Assembly: GCF_009363615.1 (NCBI RefSeq)
Contig: NZ_CP045384.1
Span: 804,501-868,500, forward strand
Direction: 5' to 3'
DNA length: 64,000 nt
Origin: Ruegeria sp. THAF33
GTDB taxonomy: Bacteria > Pseudomonadota > Alphaproteobacteria > Rhodobacterales > Rhodobacteraceae
Shown: positions 56,351 to 64,000 of the stretch, in pieces
How the letters are laid out: every line of letters begins with the position of its first letter
How positions within the stretch are numbered: position 1 is the first letter of the stretch
Notes under the pieces: model-generated
The model's input: the letters and a program-made list of their open reading frames with translations, nothing else
What the model was told of the DNA's origin: nothing
Database searches by the model: none
Position numbers and translations under genes: made by a program

Positions 56351-57109
56351 TCAGGCGTTCAGGAAGGTCCTGACGGCAGCTTCGAACTCGCGCGGTTTTT
56401 CGGCGTGCAGCCAGTGCCCGGCGCCGGGGATCTTGGCAAATCGCGCGCTGGGAAACAGTGCGCGGATTTTGGCCCGATGTTCCGGCAAGACGTAATCTGA
56501 CTCGCCCCCCGACAGGAACAGCGCGGGGCCTTGCCACTGGGCGTCCAACTCGGGAAAGCCCATGATATTTGGCATCTGGTCCGCCAACACATCCAGGTTC
56601 AGCAGCCAACGCTTTCCCTTGATGTCCAGCGATTGGGTGAAGAAGCTCTGCAATGCTTTTTCAACGCCTTGCTCGGCCAATTGCTGCTCGGCATCCGAGC
56701 GGCGTGCAATGCGCGAGAAATCCACGGCACGCATGGCCTCGATAAATTGAATTTGGCTGTGCGTGTATTTCACCGGCGCAATATCTGCGACCACCAGTTT
56801 GTTCACCAGCGCGCCGTGTTGCAGCGCAAGTGTCATCGCGGCCTTGCCGCCCATTGAATGCCCAAGTACGTCTGCCGTCCCGCCGGTCCGTTCGATGACC
56901 TCGGCGATATCCTGCGCCAGATGGGGATAGTCGTGACAAGCGTCCCATGCGCTGTAGGCGTGGTTACGCATATCGACGGCCACAACCTGCCGCTGGTCTG
57001 ATAGCCGTCTGGCAATCACGCCCCAGTTTCGGGCCGATCCATACAGGCCGTGGGCAATGACAAGGGGCGGTCGGGCGGTCGGTTCGCCATGTATGATGGT
57101 GTTCAGCAT
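56351..57109 (-). CDS. Alpha/beta-fold hydrolase (YbfF-like)
   Basis: A 252-residue alpha/beta hydrolase. The oxyanion region is HGLYGSARNWG; the nucleophile elbow GHSMGGK has the catalytic Ser; the acid is likely Asp near SGGESDYV and the His is in GAGHWLHAEKP. The general design matches YbfF-type esterases, with NWG and MRNHAYSAW segments. The substrate is not predictable. The ATG at 57109 (MLNTIIHGEP) is chosen over a longer start. It is divergent from the 124-residue gene with about 90 bp between. Confidence 0.88.
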   Translation of the reverse strand: MLNTIIHGEPTARPPLVIAHGLYGSARNWGVIARRLSDQRQVVAVDMRNHAYSAWDACHDYPHLAQDIAEVIERTGGTADVLGHSMGGKAAMTLALQHGALVNKLVVADIAPVKYTHSQIQFIEAMRAVDFSRIARRSDAEQQLAEQGVEKALQSFFTQSLDIKGKRWLLNLDVLADQMPNIMGFPELDAQWQGPALFLSGGESDYVLPEHRAKIRALFPSARFAKIPGAGHWLHAEKPREFEAAVRTFLNA

Positions 57110-57200
57110 GTACCGCGTGATACAAGTCACAGCCGGAAACGACCAGCCCCATTGTAGGTCATAGACGCTGCCGCTAGATTGCCTCGGCAGGAGGCCACCA

Positions 57201-57575
57201 ATGCCGCAGGACCCAGACATTCAGACCCGGATCGCCGAAACGGTTGTGTTGCTGCGCGCAAAGCTCGGGGTGCGCGACAAGACGCTCGAGGCATCAATCC
57301 GCAAGGCCAAGCGCCGACTGCCGCGGCGCGTCTACAAGCAGGCCTTGATTCTGGCCCGGGCCGAGGCGATGGCCTCTCATCCCAAACTGAGGCTGGTTCT
57401 GGACAACCCCAAGCTGATCAAGGCGTCCGACGTGGTGCAGGAACATCTGGGGTCCATCAATCTTGCGGATCGCAGATGGGGTTGGTTCCTTGGCCTGCTG
57501 GGGGGGCTGGCCTTCAACATGCTGGCACTGACGACGCTTCTGTTGGTTTTTCTGTGGTGGCGCGGCTTGATCTGA
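57201..57575 (+). CDS. Hypothetical protein with one C-terminal membrane helix
   Basis: A 124-residue protein with AGGAGG ten bases before the ATG. It has a basic helical N-terminal part (RDKTLEASIRKAKRRLPRRVYKQALILARAEA) and one or two hydrophobic segments at the end (about 95-120). I recall it as a conserved uncharacterised Rhodobacteraceae protein; no motif shows its function. It is divergent from the alpha/beta hydrolase gene. Confidence 0.75.
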   Translation: MPQDPDIQTRIAETVVLLRAKLGVRDKTLEASIRKAKRRLPRRVYKQALILARAEAMASHPKLRLVLDNPKLIKASDVVQEHLGSINLADRRWGWFLGLLGGLAFNMLALTTLLLVFLWWRGLI

Positions 57576-57800
57576 GCTTGGATTCTGGACAACGCGCCAA
57601 GGTCTGAACATGGCGCAAACCCCTGTGTGCGGTAACATCGAAGGCACGGATTCGGTGTGAACAGCTGCGCGAAAAGCTGGTCGGGGCGGAAAAAGCGCGT
57701 ATTGACCAGAATGGCCTTGGCGACCTTTGGGCCCGAGACCTTGCCAAAACACCGGATATGCGCTGTGCGAGATCCAGAACGTTTTCAGGGATCTGACGCA

Positions 57801-57825
57801 AAAAAACGGCGCCTCATGGCGCCGT
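57801..57825 (-). terminator. Rho-independent terminator of glyA
   Basis: On the minus strand, ACGGCGCC / GGCGCCGT with a four-base loop is followed by six T (57806-57801), 23 bp beyond the glyA stop. It is a textbook terminator. Confidence 0.88.
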
Positions 57826-57847
57826 TCCGTGTTGGAGGATGGACCAG

Positions 57848-59143
57848 TTACAGGTTCGGATAGATCGGGAATTTGGCGCAGAGGTCTGCGACTTCGGCCT
57901 TGACCTTGGCCTCGACGGCGCCGTTGCCGTCTTCGCCATTGGCGGCCAGGCCGTCGACCACTTCGATGATCCAGTCGGCGATCTGGCGGAATTCGACCTC
58001 GCCGAAGCCGCGGGTGGTGCCGGCGGGCGACCCCAGACGGATGCCCGATGTGATGGTCGGCTTTTCGGGGTCAAACGGCACGCCGTTCTTGTTGCAGGTG
58101 ATATGCGCGCGACCCAAGGCTTTCTCGGTGGCGTTGCCCTTGACGCCTTTGGGGCGCAGGTCGACCAGCACCACATGGGTGTCGGTGCCGTGGGTCACCG
58201 TGTCCAGACCGCCCTTGATCAGCTGATCCGACAGTGCCTGGGCGTTGGTGATCACCTGCTTGACATAGTCCTTGAACTCGGGCCGCAGCGCCTCGCCAAA
58301 GGCCACGGCCTTGGCCGCGATCACATGCATCAGCGGGCCGCCTTGAATGCCGGGGAAGATGGCCGAGTTCACTTTCTTGGCGATATCTTCATCATTGGTC
58401 AGGATCATGCCGCCGCGCGGGCCGCGCAGGGTCTTGTGCGTGGTGGTGGTGGCCACATGCGCATGCGGGAACGGGCTGGGATGCTCGCCCGCCGCGACCA
58501 GACCGGCGAAATGCGCCATGTCCACGTGCAGATAGGCACCGACCATGTCGGCGATCTGACGCATGCGGGCAAAGTCGATCTGGCGCGGGATGGCCGAACC
58601 GCCGGCGATGATCAGCTTGGGCTGGTGTTCCTTCGCCAGCGCTTCGACCTGATCGTAATCCAGCATGTTGTCCTGCTGGCGCACGCCGTATTGCACCGCG
58701 TTGAACCACTTGCCCGACTGGTTCGGACGGGCGCCGTGGGTCAGGTGACCGCCGGCATCCAGGCTCATGCCCAGAATGGTGTCGCCGGGCTTGATCAGCG
58801 CCTGAAACACGCCCTGGTTGGCCTGAGAGCCGGAATTGGGCTGCACGTTGGCGAATTCACAGCCGAACAGCTGCTTGGCGCGGTCGATGGCCAGGTTTTC
58901 GGCGATGTCGACGAACTGGCAGCCGCCATAATAGCGGCGGCCGGGATAGCCTTCGGCGTATTTGTTGGTCATCACCGAGCCCTGCGCCTCCATCACGGCG
59001 GCAGAGACGATGTTCTCGGACGCGATCAGCTCGATCTCGTCGCGCTGACGACCCAGTTCCGACGTGATCGAGCCAAAAAGCTCGGGATCACGATCAGAAA
59101 GGGACTGGGTGAAAAATCCGGTATCACGAAGATTGGCGTTCAT
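57848..59143 (-). CDS. glyA: Serine hydroxymethyltransferase
   Basis: A 431-residue PLP enzyme that converts serine and tetrahydrofolate to glycine and 5,10-methylene-tetrahydrofolate. The PLP lysine is in [15 protein letters not shown]; other motifs are [31 protein letters not shown] and QPNSGSQAN. The length matches bacterial GlyA, and no key residue is missing. It is monocistronic, between a good terminator and a 170-bp gap shared with divergent nadK. Confidence 0.97.
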   Translation of the reverse strand: MNANLRDTGFFTQSLSDRDPELFGSITSELGRQRDEIELIASENIVSAAVMEAQGSVMTNKYAEGYPGRRYYGGCQFVDIAENLAIDRAKQLFGCEFANVQPNSGSQANQGVFQALIKPGDTILGMSLDAGGHLTHGARPNQSGKWFNAVQYGVRQQDNMLDYDQVEALAKEHQPKLIIAGGSAIPRQIDFARMRQIADMVGAYLHVDMAHFAGLVAAGEHPSPFPHAHVATTTTHKTLRGPRGGMILTNDEDIAKKVNSAIFPGIQGGPLMHVIAAKAVAFGEALRPEFKDYVKQVITNAQALSDQLIKGGLDTVTHGTDTHVVLVDLRPKGVKGNATEKALGRAHITCNKNGVPFDPEKPTITSGIRLGSPAGTTRGFGEVEFRQIADWIIEVVDGLAANGEDGNGAVEAKVKAEVADLCAKFPIYPNL

Positions 59144-59311
59144 GGGCGCTCCACATGGCTGGATAAAAATCTTGCGGATTTCCTATCGGAAACGCCACAT
59201 TTGCAAAAGGCTTAAAGCGACGATTTGGCCCGCTGCGGCGTCAAGACTGGCCTATCGGGGAAAGGTATGTTTGTTTCGGAACCAAATGTGCAGCACCGGA
59301 AACCGGAAAAC

Positions 59312-60073
59312 ATGAAAAAAAGAATCGCCTTTCTTGCCAGTGAGGTCAAAGTGGCGCAAACGGCCCGGGATGCTCTGGTGTCCAAACACGGTAATGCGGC
59401 GCCCCGCGACGCAGATGTTGTGGTTGCTCTTGGGGGGGATGGCTTCATGTTGCATACCCTGCACAACATGCAGCATCTTGATACACCGGTATATGGGATG
59501 AACCGTGGCACAATCGGGTTCCTGATGAACGAGTATCACGAAGACGACCTGATGGCCCGCCTGGAGGATGCCGAGGAAGAGGTCATCAATCCGCTGGCGA
59601 TGCGGGCGATGGATCAGTCCGGAAAGCTGCACGAGGCGTTGGCGATCAACGAAGTGTCATTGTTGCGGGCAGGCCCGCAGGCCGCGCGGCTGAAGATCAG
59701 CGTTGATGGCCGCGAGCGAATGGATGAACTTGTATGCGATGGAGCGCTGCTGTCCACAGCGGCGGGGTCCACGGCGTATAACTACTCGGCACACGGGCCT
59801 ATTCTGCCGATTGGTTCGGACGTTCTCGCGTTGACCCCAATCGCCGCATTCCGCCCCCGCCGATGGCGTGGTGCCTTGTTGCCAAAAATCGCAAAGGTAC
59901 GGTTCGATGTGCTGGATGCGGACAAGCGACCCGTTATCGTTGCCGCTGATTCCGTAGCTTTCCCAGACATTGACTGGGTCGAAATCCGGTCCGAGCCTAC
60001 GATTTCACATCGCATTCTTTTCGACCCCGGGCACGGTTTGGAAGAACGACTGATTTCCGAGCAATTCACATAA
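59312..60073 (+). CDS. nadK: NAD kinase
   Basis: A 253-residue NAD kinase that makes NADP from NAD and ATP or polyphosphate. The diagnostic GGDG motif lies in VVALGGDGFML, followed by GMNRGTIGFLMNE and the NE/D region INEVSLLR and TAAGSTAYNYSAHGPI. The ATG at 59312 (MKKRIAFLAS) is chosen because NadK proteins begin there. The downstream gap of 240 bp carries a probable small RNA. Length matches the short bacterial NadK type. Confidence 0.95.
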   Translation: MKKRIAFLASEVKVAQTARDALVSKHGNAAPRDADVVVALGGDGFMLHTLHNMQHLDTPVYGMNRGTIGFLMNEYHEDDLMARLEDAEEEVINPLAMRAMDQSGKLHEALAINEVSLLRAGPQAARLKISVDGRERMDELVCDGALLSTAAGSTAYNYSAHGPILPIGSDVLALTPIAAFRPRRWRGALLPKIAKVRFDVLDADKRPVIVAADSVAFPDIDWVEIRSEPTISHRILFDPGHGLEERLISEQFT

Positions 60074-60149
60074 ATTTGCGTCTCTGCGAGGATTTTTTGA
60101 AACTGTGTGAAGCAGTTCACAGGGAATCTTTTGGCAATTGGCTAATGTG

Positions 60150-60322
60150 AAACTGCCCGGAGAACACGCCAAGGTGGGAGTGAGTGGCCACCTGAACGGC
60201 GTATTCGAATGATTGCGCAGATTTTGCGCTGGCGAGGGTGGGTGGTGCTACGCTCGTCATCAGAAATCCGGGCTTATTTTAGCAGTCGGGCCCCGGGTAC
60301 AATGTCCCGGGGTCTATTTTTT
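60150..60322 (+). ncRNA. Candidate structured small RNA with terminator
   Basis: The 240-bp gap after nadK contains three hairpins in a row: ACGCCAAGGTGG paired with CCACCT..GGCGT (60166-60202), GCGCA/TGCGC (60215-60229), and CCCCGGG/CCCGGGG (60291-60312) followed by TATTTTTT. The last is a Rho-independent terminator on the plus strand, reaching into the amidase 3' end. The series fits a small RNA of about 150-170 bases, or a long structured nadK 3' end. I do not recognise the family; the 5' end is not fixed. Confidence 0.5.
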
Positions 60323-61765
60323 GCAGCCGCCCAGCAACTCTGACTTTTCCCAAAGCGGCAGGCACATTTGCCCCACGCGTGCCTCGATTGCCGCGGCCGC
60401 ATCCACCGCCAGATCTTCGCGCCAACGCTGTGCCGCAATCTGAACATTGATCGGCTGGGGGCCCTTAGGCAATTCAGCCAGCCGGGCCGGGACACATGCC
60501 GCAGGCAGGCCCAGAAAGTTCATCGCATAGGAATAAACGGCGCACCCCAGAACCTCATGCACTCCATCGGCGCCTTCGGTGTCCCGGTCAGGTTTGAAGA
60601 ACGGTTGTGGCAGGAAAGGCGACAGCACCAAAGGGTAATCCTGCATAAACAGGGACCATTCCCGCGCATAGTGGCTTCGCTTGGCCAGCATCTGAACCAT
60701 CTCGGTTTCGACAATAGGCGGGAATTCCTGGAAATAGACCGCAAAGATATTCTGAATGGTTTTCGAACCGGCCGCTTCGATATCTGACTGCATGAGCGTG
60801 AGCACTTCGCCCATCAGGGTACGGTAACCGATCCGACCGCATTCAAATACATCAGGCGGTTCAATCTCTTGCACCACATAACCCGCATCGGTCAGCGCAT
60901 CCCGTGCCGTGTCGAGCGCTTTTTCCACCTCGGGGTGCAGGCCATAGCCGAATGTGCTCTTGGTGAAGGCCACCCTGACGGGCGCGTCGGGATCAGGACC
61001 ACGCCAGGGCATCGGCACGTGAAACGGGTCACGCGCGTCGGCGGTGATCAGGCTGGGCATGGACAGATGCAGGTCAGCGGCCGACCGGGTAATCAGGCCC
61101 TGAACTGACATCGACTGCGCCAGCAAACCGCGTTCGACCTTCTGGCTTGGGTTCCATGCCGGGACACGCCCCAGCCCGGGTTTCACTGTCACGGCTCCGT
61201 TGGCCGCCGCGGGAAAGCGCAGGCTGCCGCCGATATCGTTGCCGTGGGCCAGCGCGCCGATTCCGGCCATGACCGCAGCGCCAGCCCCACCGGAAGAGCC
61301 GCCGGGCGAGATATGCCGCCCCCAGGGGTTGTGCGTACGGCCATACAGCGGATTGTCCGTGTCGGCGCGGAAAGAGAACTCGGGCGTGTTGGTTCGCCCG
61401 ACAACAACAGCCCCGGCCTTTAGCAGATTGCTCACAACCGGGGCGTCATCCGGTGCAATCACATCCTTCAATGCGACGACACCGTTGGTTGTGGCATGGC
61501 CTTTTTGGTCAATGTTCACCTTGATCGTGACCGGCACGCCATGCAGCGGACCCGTGGGTTTGCCGCCAGCCCGCGCATTGTCCAGCGCTTCGGCACGTTC
61601 CAACGCTTGCTCGCGCAGGTCTTCCACAACCGCATTCAAATCCGGGTTGACCTCATCCATTCGCTCGATCGAGGCCCGAACCGCCTCGGTCGCACTCAGG
61701 TCGCCGCGTCTTGTCAGGGTGGTCAGGTCTGTGGCGCTGAGACGCCAGATATCGGTCTGTGTCAT
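60314..61765 (-). CDS. Amidase (amidase-signature family)
   Basis: A 483-residue enzyme of the amidase-signature family. The catalytic triad is visible as Lys in VPVTIKVN, the cis-Ser in SPGGSSGGAGAA and the nucleophile Ser in NDIGGSLRFPA. It is like the GatA fold, but GatA belongs with GatB/C and no such genes are here; the target amide is unknown. The usual start, with MTQTDIWRLSA, gives the family length. It is followed by its own T-rich region, overlapping the RNA terminator on the other strand. Confidence 0.9.
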   Translation of the reverse strand: MTQTDIWRLSATDLTTLTRRGDLSATEAVRASIERMDEVNPDLNAVVEDLREQALERAEALDNARAGGKPTGPLHGVPVTIKVNIDQKGHATTNGVVALKDVIAPDDAPVVSNLLKAGAVVVGRTNTPEFSFRADTDNPLYGRTHNPWGRHISPGGSSGGAGAAVMAGIGALAHGNDIGGSLRFPAAANGAVTVKPGLGRVPAWNPSQKVERGLLAQSMSVQGLITRSAADLHLSMPSLITADARDPFHVPMPWRGPDPDAPVRVAFTKSTFGYGLHPEVEKALDTARDALTDAGYVVQEIEPPDVFECGRIGYRTLMGEVLTLMQSDIEAAGSKTIQNIFAVYFQEFPPIVETEMVQMLAKRSHYAREWSLFMQDYPLVLSPFLPQPFFKPDRDTEGADGVHEVLGCAVYSYAMNFLGLPAACVPARLAELPKGPQPINVQIAAQRWREDLAVDAAAAIEARVGQMCLPLWEKSELLGGCKK

Positions 61766-61823
61766 GGGTCCTCACTGTCTTAACGTGACAGTAGAGGGGC
61801 TGCTTCCGGTTGCAAGAGAAGAC

Positions 61824-61849
61824 AAAAAAATGGGCGGGTAATGCCGCCC
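61824..61849 (-). terminator. Rho-independent terminator of prpE
   Basis: On the minus strand GGGCGG / CCGCCC with a six-base loop is followed by A and seven T (61830-61824), just beyond the prpE stop. Confidence 0.82.
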
Positions 61850-61855
61850 CCCGGA

Positions 61856-63745
61856 TTACTTGGCGTAACCGATTGTCTGCAAGGCCTCTTTGATCTCGTC
61901 CAGAATGGCTGGATCATCGATCGTTGCAGGCATTTTGTAATCCTGACCGTCTGCAATCGACACCATCGTACCCCGCAGGATTTTACCCGAACGTGTCTTG
62001 GGCAACCTGTCGACGACGACGGCCAGTTTGAAGGCCGCCACCGGGCCGATCTTTTCCCGCACCATCTTGACGACTTCCTGAACCACGTCGCCATGATCCC
62101 GATCAGCACCGGCATTCAGGCACAGGAACCCAACGGGCATCTGACCCTTTAGCTGATCCGATACACCGATCACCGCGCATTCGGCCACATCCGGGTGAGC
62201 GGCAAGCACTTCTTCCATCCCCCCGGTCGACAGACGGTGACCCGCGACGTTGATGACATCATCGGTGCGGGCCATGATGTAAAGATATCCGTCCTCGTCG
62301 ATCATGCCGGCATCGCCGGTTTCATAATACCCGGGGAAATGTTCAAGATAGGATTTCCTGAACCGTTCCTCGGCGTTCCACAAGGTCGGCAGGGTGCCCG
62401 GAGGCAATGGCAGTTTGACCGCGATGGCCCCCAGTTCGCCGGCTTTCATCGGGTGGCCGCCTTCGTCGAGAATTTGCACGTCATAGCCGGGCATCGGTTT
62501 CGCGGGCGAACCCAGCTTGATCGGAAGCTCTTCGATGCCCAGCGGATTTCCGGCGATGGCCCATCCGGTTTCTGTCTGCCACCAATGGTCGATCACCGGA
62601 ACCTTCAGCGCATCCTGCGCCCAGATGATGGTGTCGGGGTCAGCCCGTTCCCCCGCAAGATACAGTGCCCGCAGATGAGACAGATCATACTTGGCGATCA
62701 ATTCGCCTTTGGGGTCTTCTCGTTTCACGGCACGGATCGCCGTAGGGGCGGTGAAGAAGCTTTTCACCTTATGTTCAGAGATCACGCGCCAGAAGGTTCC
62801 CGCATCAGGGGTGCCGACTGGTTTGCCTTCGAACACAATCGTCGTGTTGCCGTGGATCAGGGGGGCATAGCAGATATAGGAATGTCCGACGACCCAACCC
62901 ACATCGGACGCCGCCCAGAATACATCACCGGGATCAACGTCATAGATGTTCTTCATGGTCCAGTTCAGTGCCACCAGATGCCCGGCAGTGGGGCGCACGA
63001 CGCCCTTGGGCGCCCCCGTGGTGCCCGAAGTGTACAGGATGTACGCCGGATCGTTTCCGTCGACGGGAACACATTCCGCCGGTTCGACACCGTACTGGAA
63101 CCCGTGCCAGTTGTAGTCACGCCCTTCGATCAACTGCGCAACTTCCTGTTCGCGCTGAAAGATGACGCAGAAATCCGGCTTGTGCTCGGCAAGTTCGATG
63201 GCGCCGTCCAGAAGCGGCTTGTAGTGCACGACCCGGCCAGGTTCCATACCACAGGACGCCGCAATGACGGCTTTGGGTTTGGCGTCGTCGATACGGACTG
63301 CCAGTTCGTTGCTGGCAAATCCGCCGAACACAACGGAATGCACAGCGCCCAGACGTGCGCAGGCCAGCATCGCCTCAAGCGCCTCGGGGATCATCGGCAT
63401 GTAGATGATGACGCGGTCACCTTTCTCAATACCTTTTGCCCGCAGCGCACCGGCCAGATTGGCCACGCGGTTGCGCAGCTCGACATATGAAATCTCGCGC
63501 TTGGTATGGGTGATCGGGCTGTCATAGATGATGGCGGTCTGCTCGCCGCGCCCGTTTTCCACGTGGCGATCCACGGCGTTCCAGCAGGTATTGACCCGTG
63601 CGTCGCTGAACCATTCATACAAAGGCGCGTTGTCGTCGAACAGAGCTTTGCTGGGTTCCTTGACCCAATCGATCCCCTTGGCGGCGTCCATCCAGAACGC
63701 TTCGGGGTTTTTCTTCCAACTGTTATAAACGTCCTGATACGCCAT
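61856..63745 (-). CDS. prpE: Propionyl-CoA synthetase
   Basis: A 629-residue AMP-forming acyl-CoA synthetase. Motifs are YTSGTTGAPKGVV (AMP loop), WWQTETGWAI, the YYETGDAGMIDEDGYL and hinge region, and KTRSGKILRGTM with the acetylatable catalytic Lys. The start (MAYQDVYNSWKKNPEAFWMDAAKGIDW) is typical of PrpE rather than Acs. It activates propionate for the methylmalonyl-CoA or related pathway. Its upstream region has a cluster of TTTGCAAA-like sites, which suggests control by an ScfR-type regulator. It ends in its own terminator. Confidence 0.93.
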   Translation of the reverse strand: MAYQDVYNSWKKNPEAFWMDAAKGIDWVKEPSKALFDDNAPLYEWFSDARVNTCWNAVDRHVENGRGEQTAIIYDSPITHTKREISYVELRNRVANLAGALRAKGIEKGDRVIIYMPMIPEALEAMLACARLGAVHSVVFGGFASNELAVRIDDAKPKAVIAASCGMEPGRVVHYKPLLDGAIELAEHKPDFCVIFQREQEVAQLIEGRDYNWHGFQYGVEPAECVPVDGNDPAYILYTSGTTGAPKGVVRPTAGHLVALNWTMKNIYDVDPGDVFWAASDVGWVVGHSYICYAPLIHGNTTIVFEGKPVGTPDAGTFWRVISEHKVKSFFTAPTAIRAVKREDPKGELIAKYDLSHLRALYLAGERADPDTIIWAQDALKVPVIDHWWQTETGWAIAGNPLGIEELPIKLGSPAKPMPGYDVQILDEGGHPMKAGELGAIAVKLPLPPGTLPTLWNAEERFRKSYLEHFPGYYETGDAGMIDEDGYLYIMARTDDVINVAGHRLSTGGMEEVLAAHPDVAECAVIGVSDQLKGQMPVGFLCLNAGADRDHGDVVQEVVKMVREKIGPVAAFKLAVVVDRLPKTRSGKILRGTMVSIADGQDYKMPATIDDPAILDEIKEALQTIGYAK

Positions 63746-63832
63746 CTCGTCCTCCTCACAACGACTTGGTCTTTGTGTTAGGACCCAGAAAACTATCGGG
63801 CAAGCGCGTCAAATGACGACGCGTCAGTTTAT

Positions 63833-63955
63833 CGCAAAATATTTGCAGTAATTCGCGCAACAGCTTGCAAATTTTTGCAAACTTCTTTTCCAGCATTGGA
63901 TTTTCTGCGCCAAATAGGCCATTTTGCAAACTTGCAAATTCAACCGTGCAAAAGA
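63833..63955. promoter_or_regulatory. Cluster of TTTGCAAA-like operator sites upstream of prpE
   Basis: CTTGCAAA-TT-TTTGCAAA (63864-63881), TTTGCAAA-CTTGCAAA (63923-63938), GCAAAATATTTGC (63834-63846) and a single GTGCAAAA (63947-63954) lie 90-210 bp before the prpE start. PccR, the propionyl-CoA regulator of Rhodobacter sphaeroides (ScfR family), binds pairs of TTTGCAAA. Spacing here is two and zero bases, not the four bases I recall for PccR. Confidence 0.6.
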
Positions 63956-64000
63956 TCACGTCCGAGGCGACTCGGCGCAATGCCAATTCGCCCTTCTTCC

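Noticed and set aside
57839..59215. A 458-codon open frame on the plus strand opposite glyA
   Set aside because: It is the mirror of a certain glyA; its composition is His/Val/Gly-rich, with no motif or ribosome site. It reflects third-position GC in glyA.
60314..61765. gatA (glutamyl-tRNA amidotransferase subunit A)
   Set aside because: No gatB or gatC nearby, and the middle and C-terminal regions differ from GatA; general amidase is safer.

Overview
The window looks like a chromosomal segment of a marine Rhodobacteraceae (Roseobacter-group, Ruegeria-like) alphaproteobacterium. Signs are the C4-pathway 5-aminolevulinate synthase, the complex I accessory subunit NDUFA12, the alphaproteobacterial protein GapR, a complete Paracoccus-type sox cluster, MlaD and DUF2155 beside aat/accBC, and a GC-rich dispersed repeat of the kind seen in this family. 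No rRNA, CRISPR array, plasmid origin or intact insertion sequence was seen. Gene identities come from reading the translations; no database search was run.

Layout. 0-5 kb: the clpX 3' end, a RidA-family protein, NDUFA12, mlaD, DUF2155, aat, accC and accB. 4.8-11.4 kb: a regulatory block with a PAS-LuxR regulator, an ScfR-like XRE regulator, and a single-domain response regulator, small membrane protein and SLC5-type transporter/histidine kinase in overlapping genes, then a FliM/FliN-like protein. 11.4-13.6 kb: a sulfide-handling operon (DUF442 sulfur transferase, two YeeE/YedE half-transporters, persulfide dioxygenase-like enzyme). 13.9-15.0 kb: small genes, a decayed gapR copy and an intact gapR. 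15.6-32.3 kb: the thiosulfate-oxidation locus soxTRS / soxVW / soxXYZABCDEF, followed by a DUF302 protein, hemA, another YeeE/YedE protein and convergent soxGH. Related inverted repeats lie in front of soxVW, soxX, soxB and soxG and are candidate SoxR operators. SoxR carries the two-cysteine spacing of the persulfide sensors BigR and SqrR.

32.7-45.7 kb: a probable old integrative island at tRNA-Leu(TAA). The tRNA 3' end is repeated directly (17/18) at 45.7 kb beside a P4-type integrase pseudogene. Between the repeats lie an AfuABC-like transporter, a PhnDCEE transporter, three phosphatase-fold proteins (inositol-monophosphatase type, histidine-phosphatase type, HAD-IIA), a Nudix hydrolase and a DeoR regulator. 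The set suggests uptake and dephosphorylation of organic phosphates.

45.8-55.6 kb: the best candidate for an undescribed system. It has a LuxR-type regulator and a partner protein, a 600-bp leader region, a 760-residue cysteine-free Gly/Asp/Ser/Ala-rich acidic protein, a strong intercistronic hairpin, a 646-residue protein with about four 50-60-residue repeats, and a type I secretion ATPase (with an unusual disordered N-terminal extension) and its HlyD-type adaptor. It could be a secreted surface or matrix system. 55.7-64 kb returns to housekeeping genes: a rhodanese, an alpha/beta hydrolase, glyA, nadK, a probable structured small RNA, an amidase, and prpE preceded by a cluster of TTTGCAAA-like sites that match the operator type of the short-chain acyl-CoA regulator PccR.
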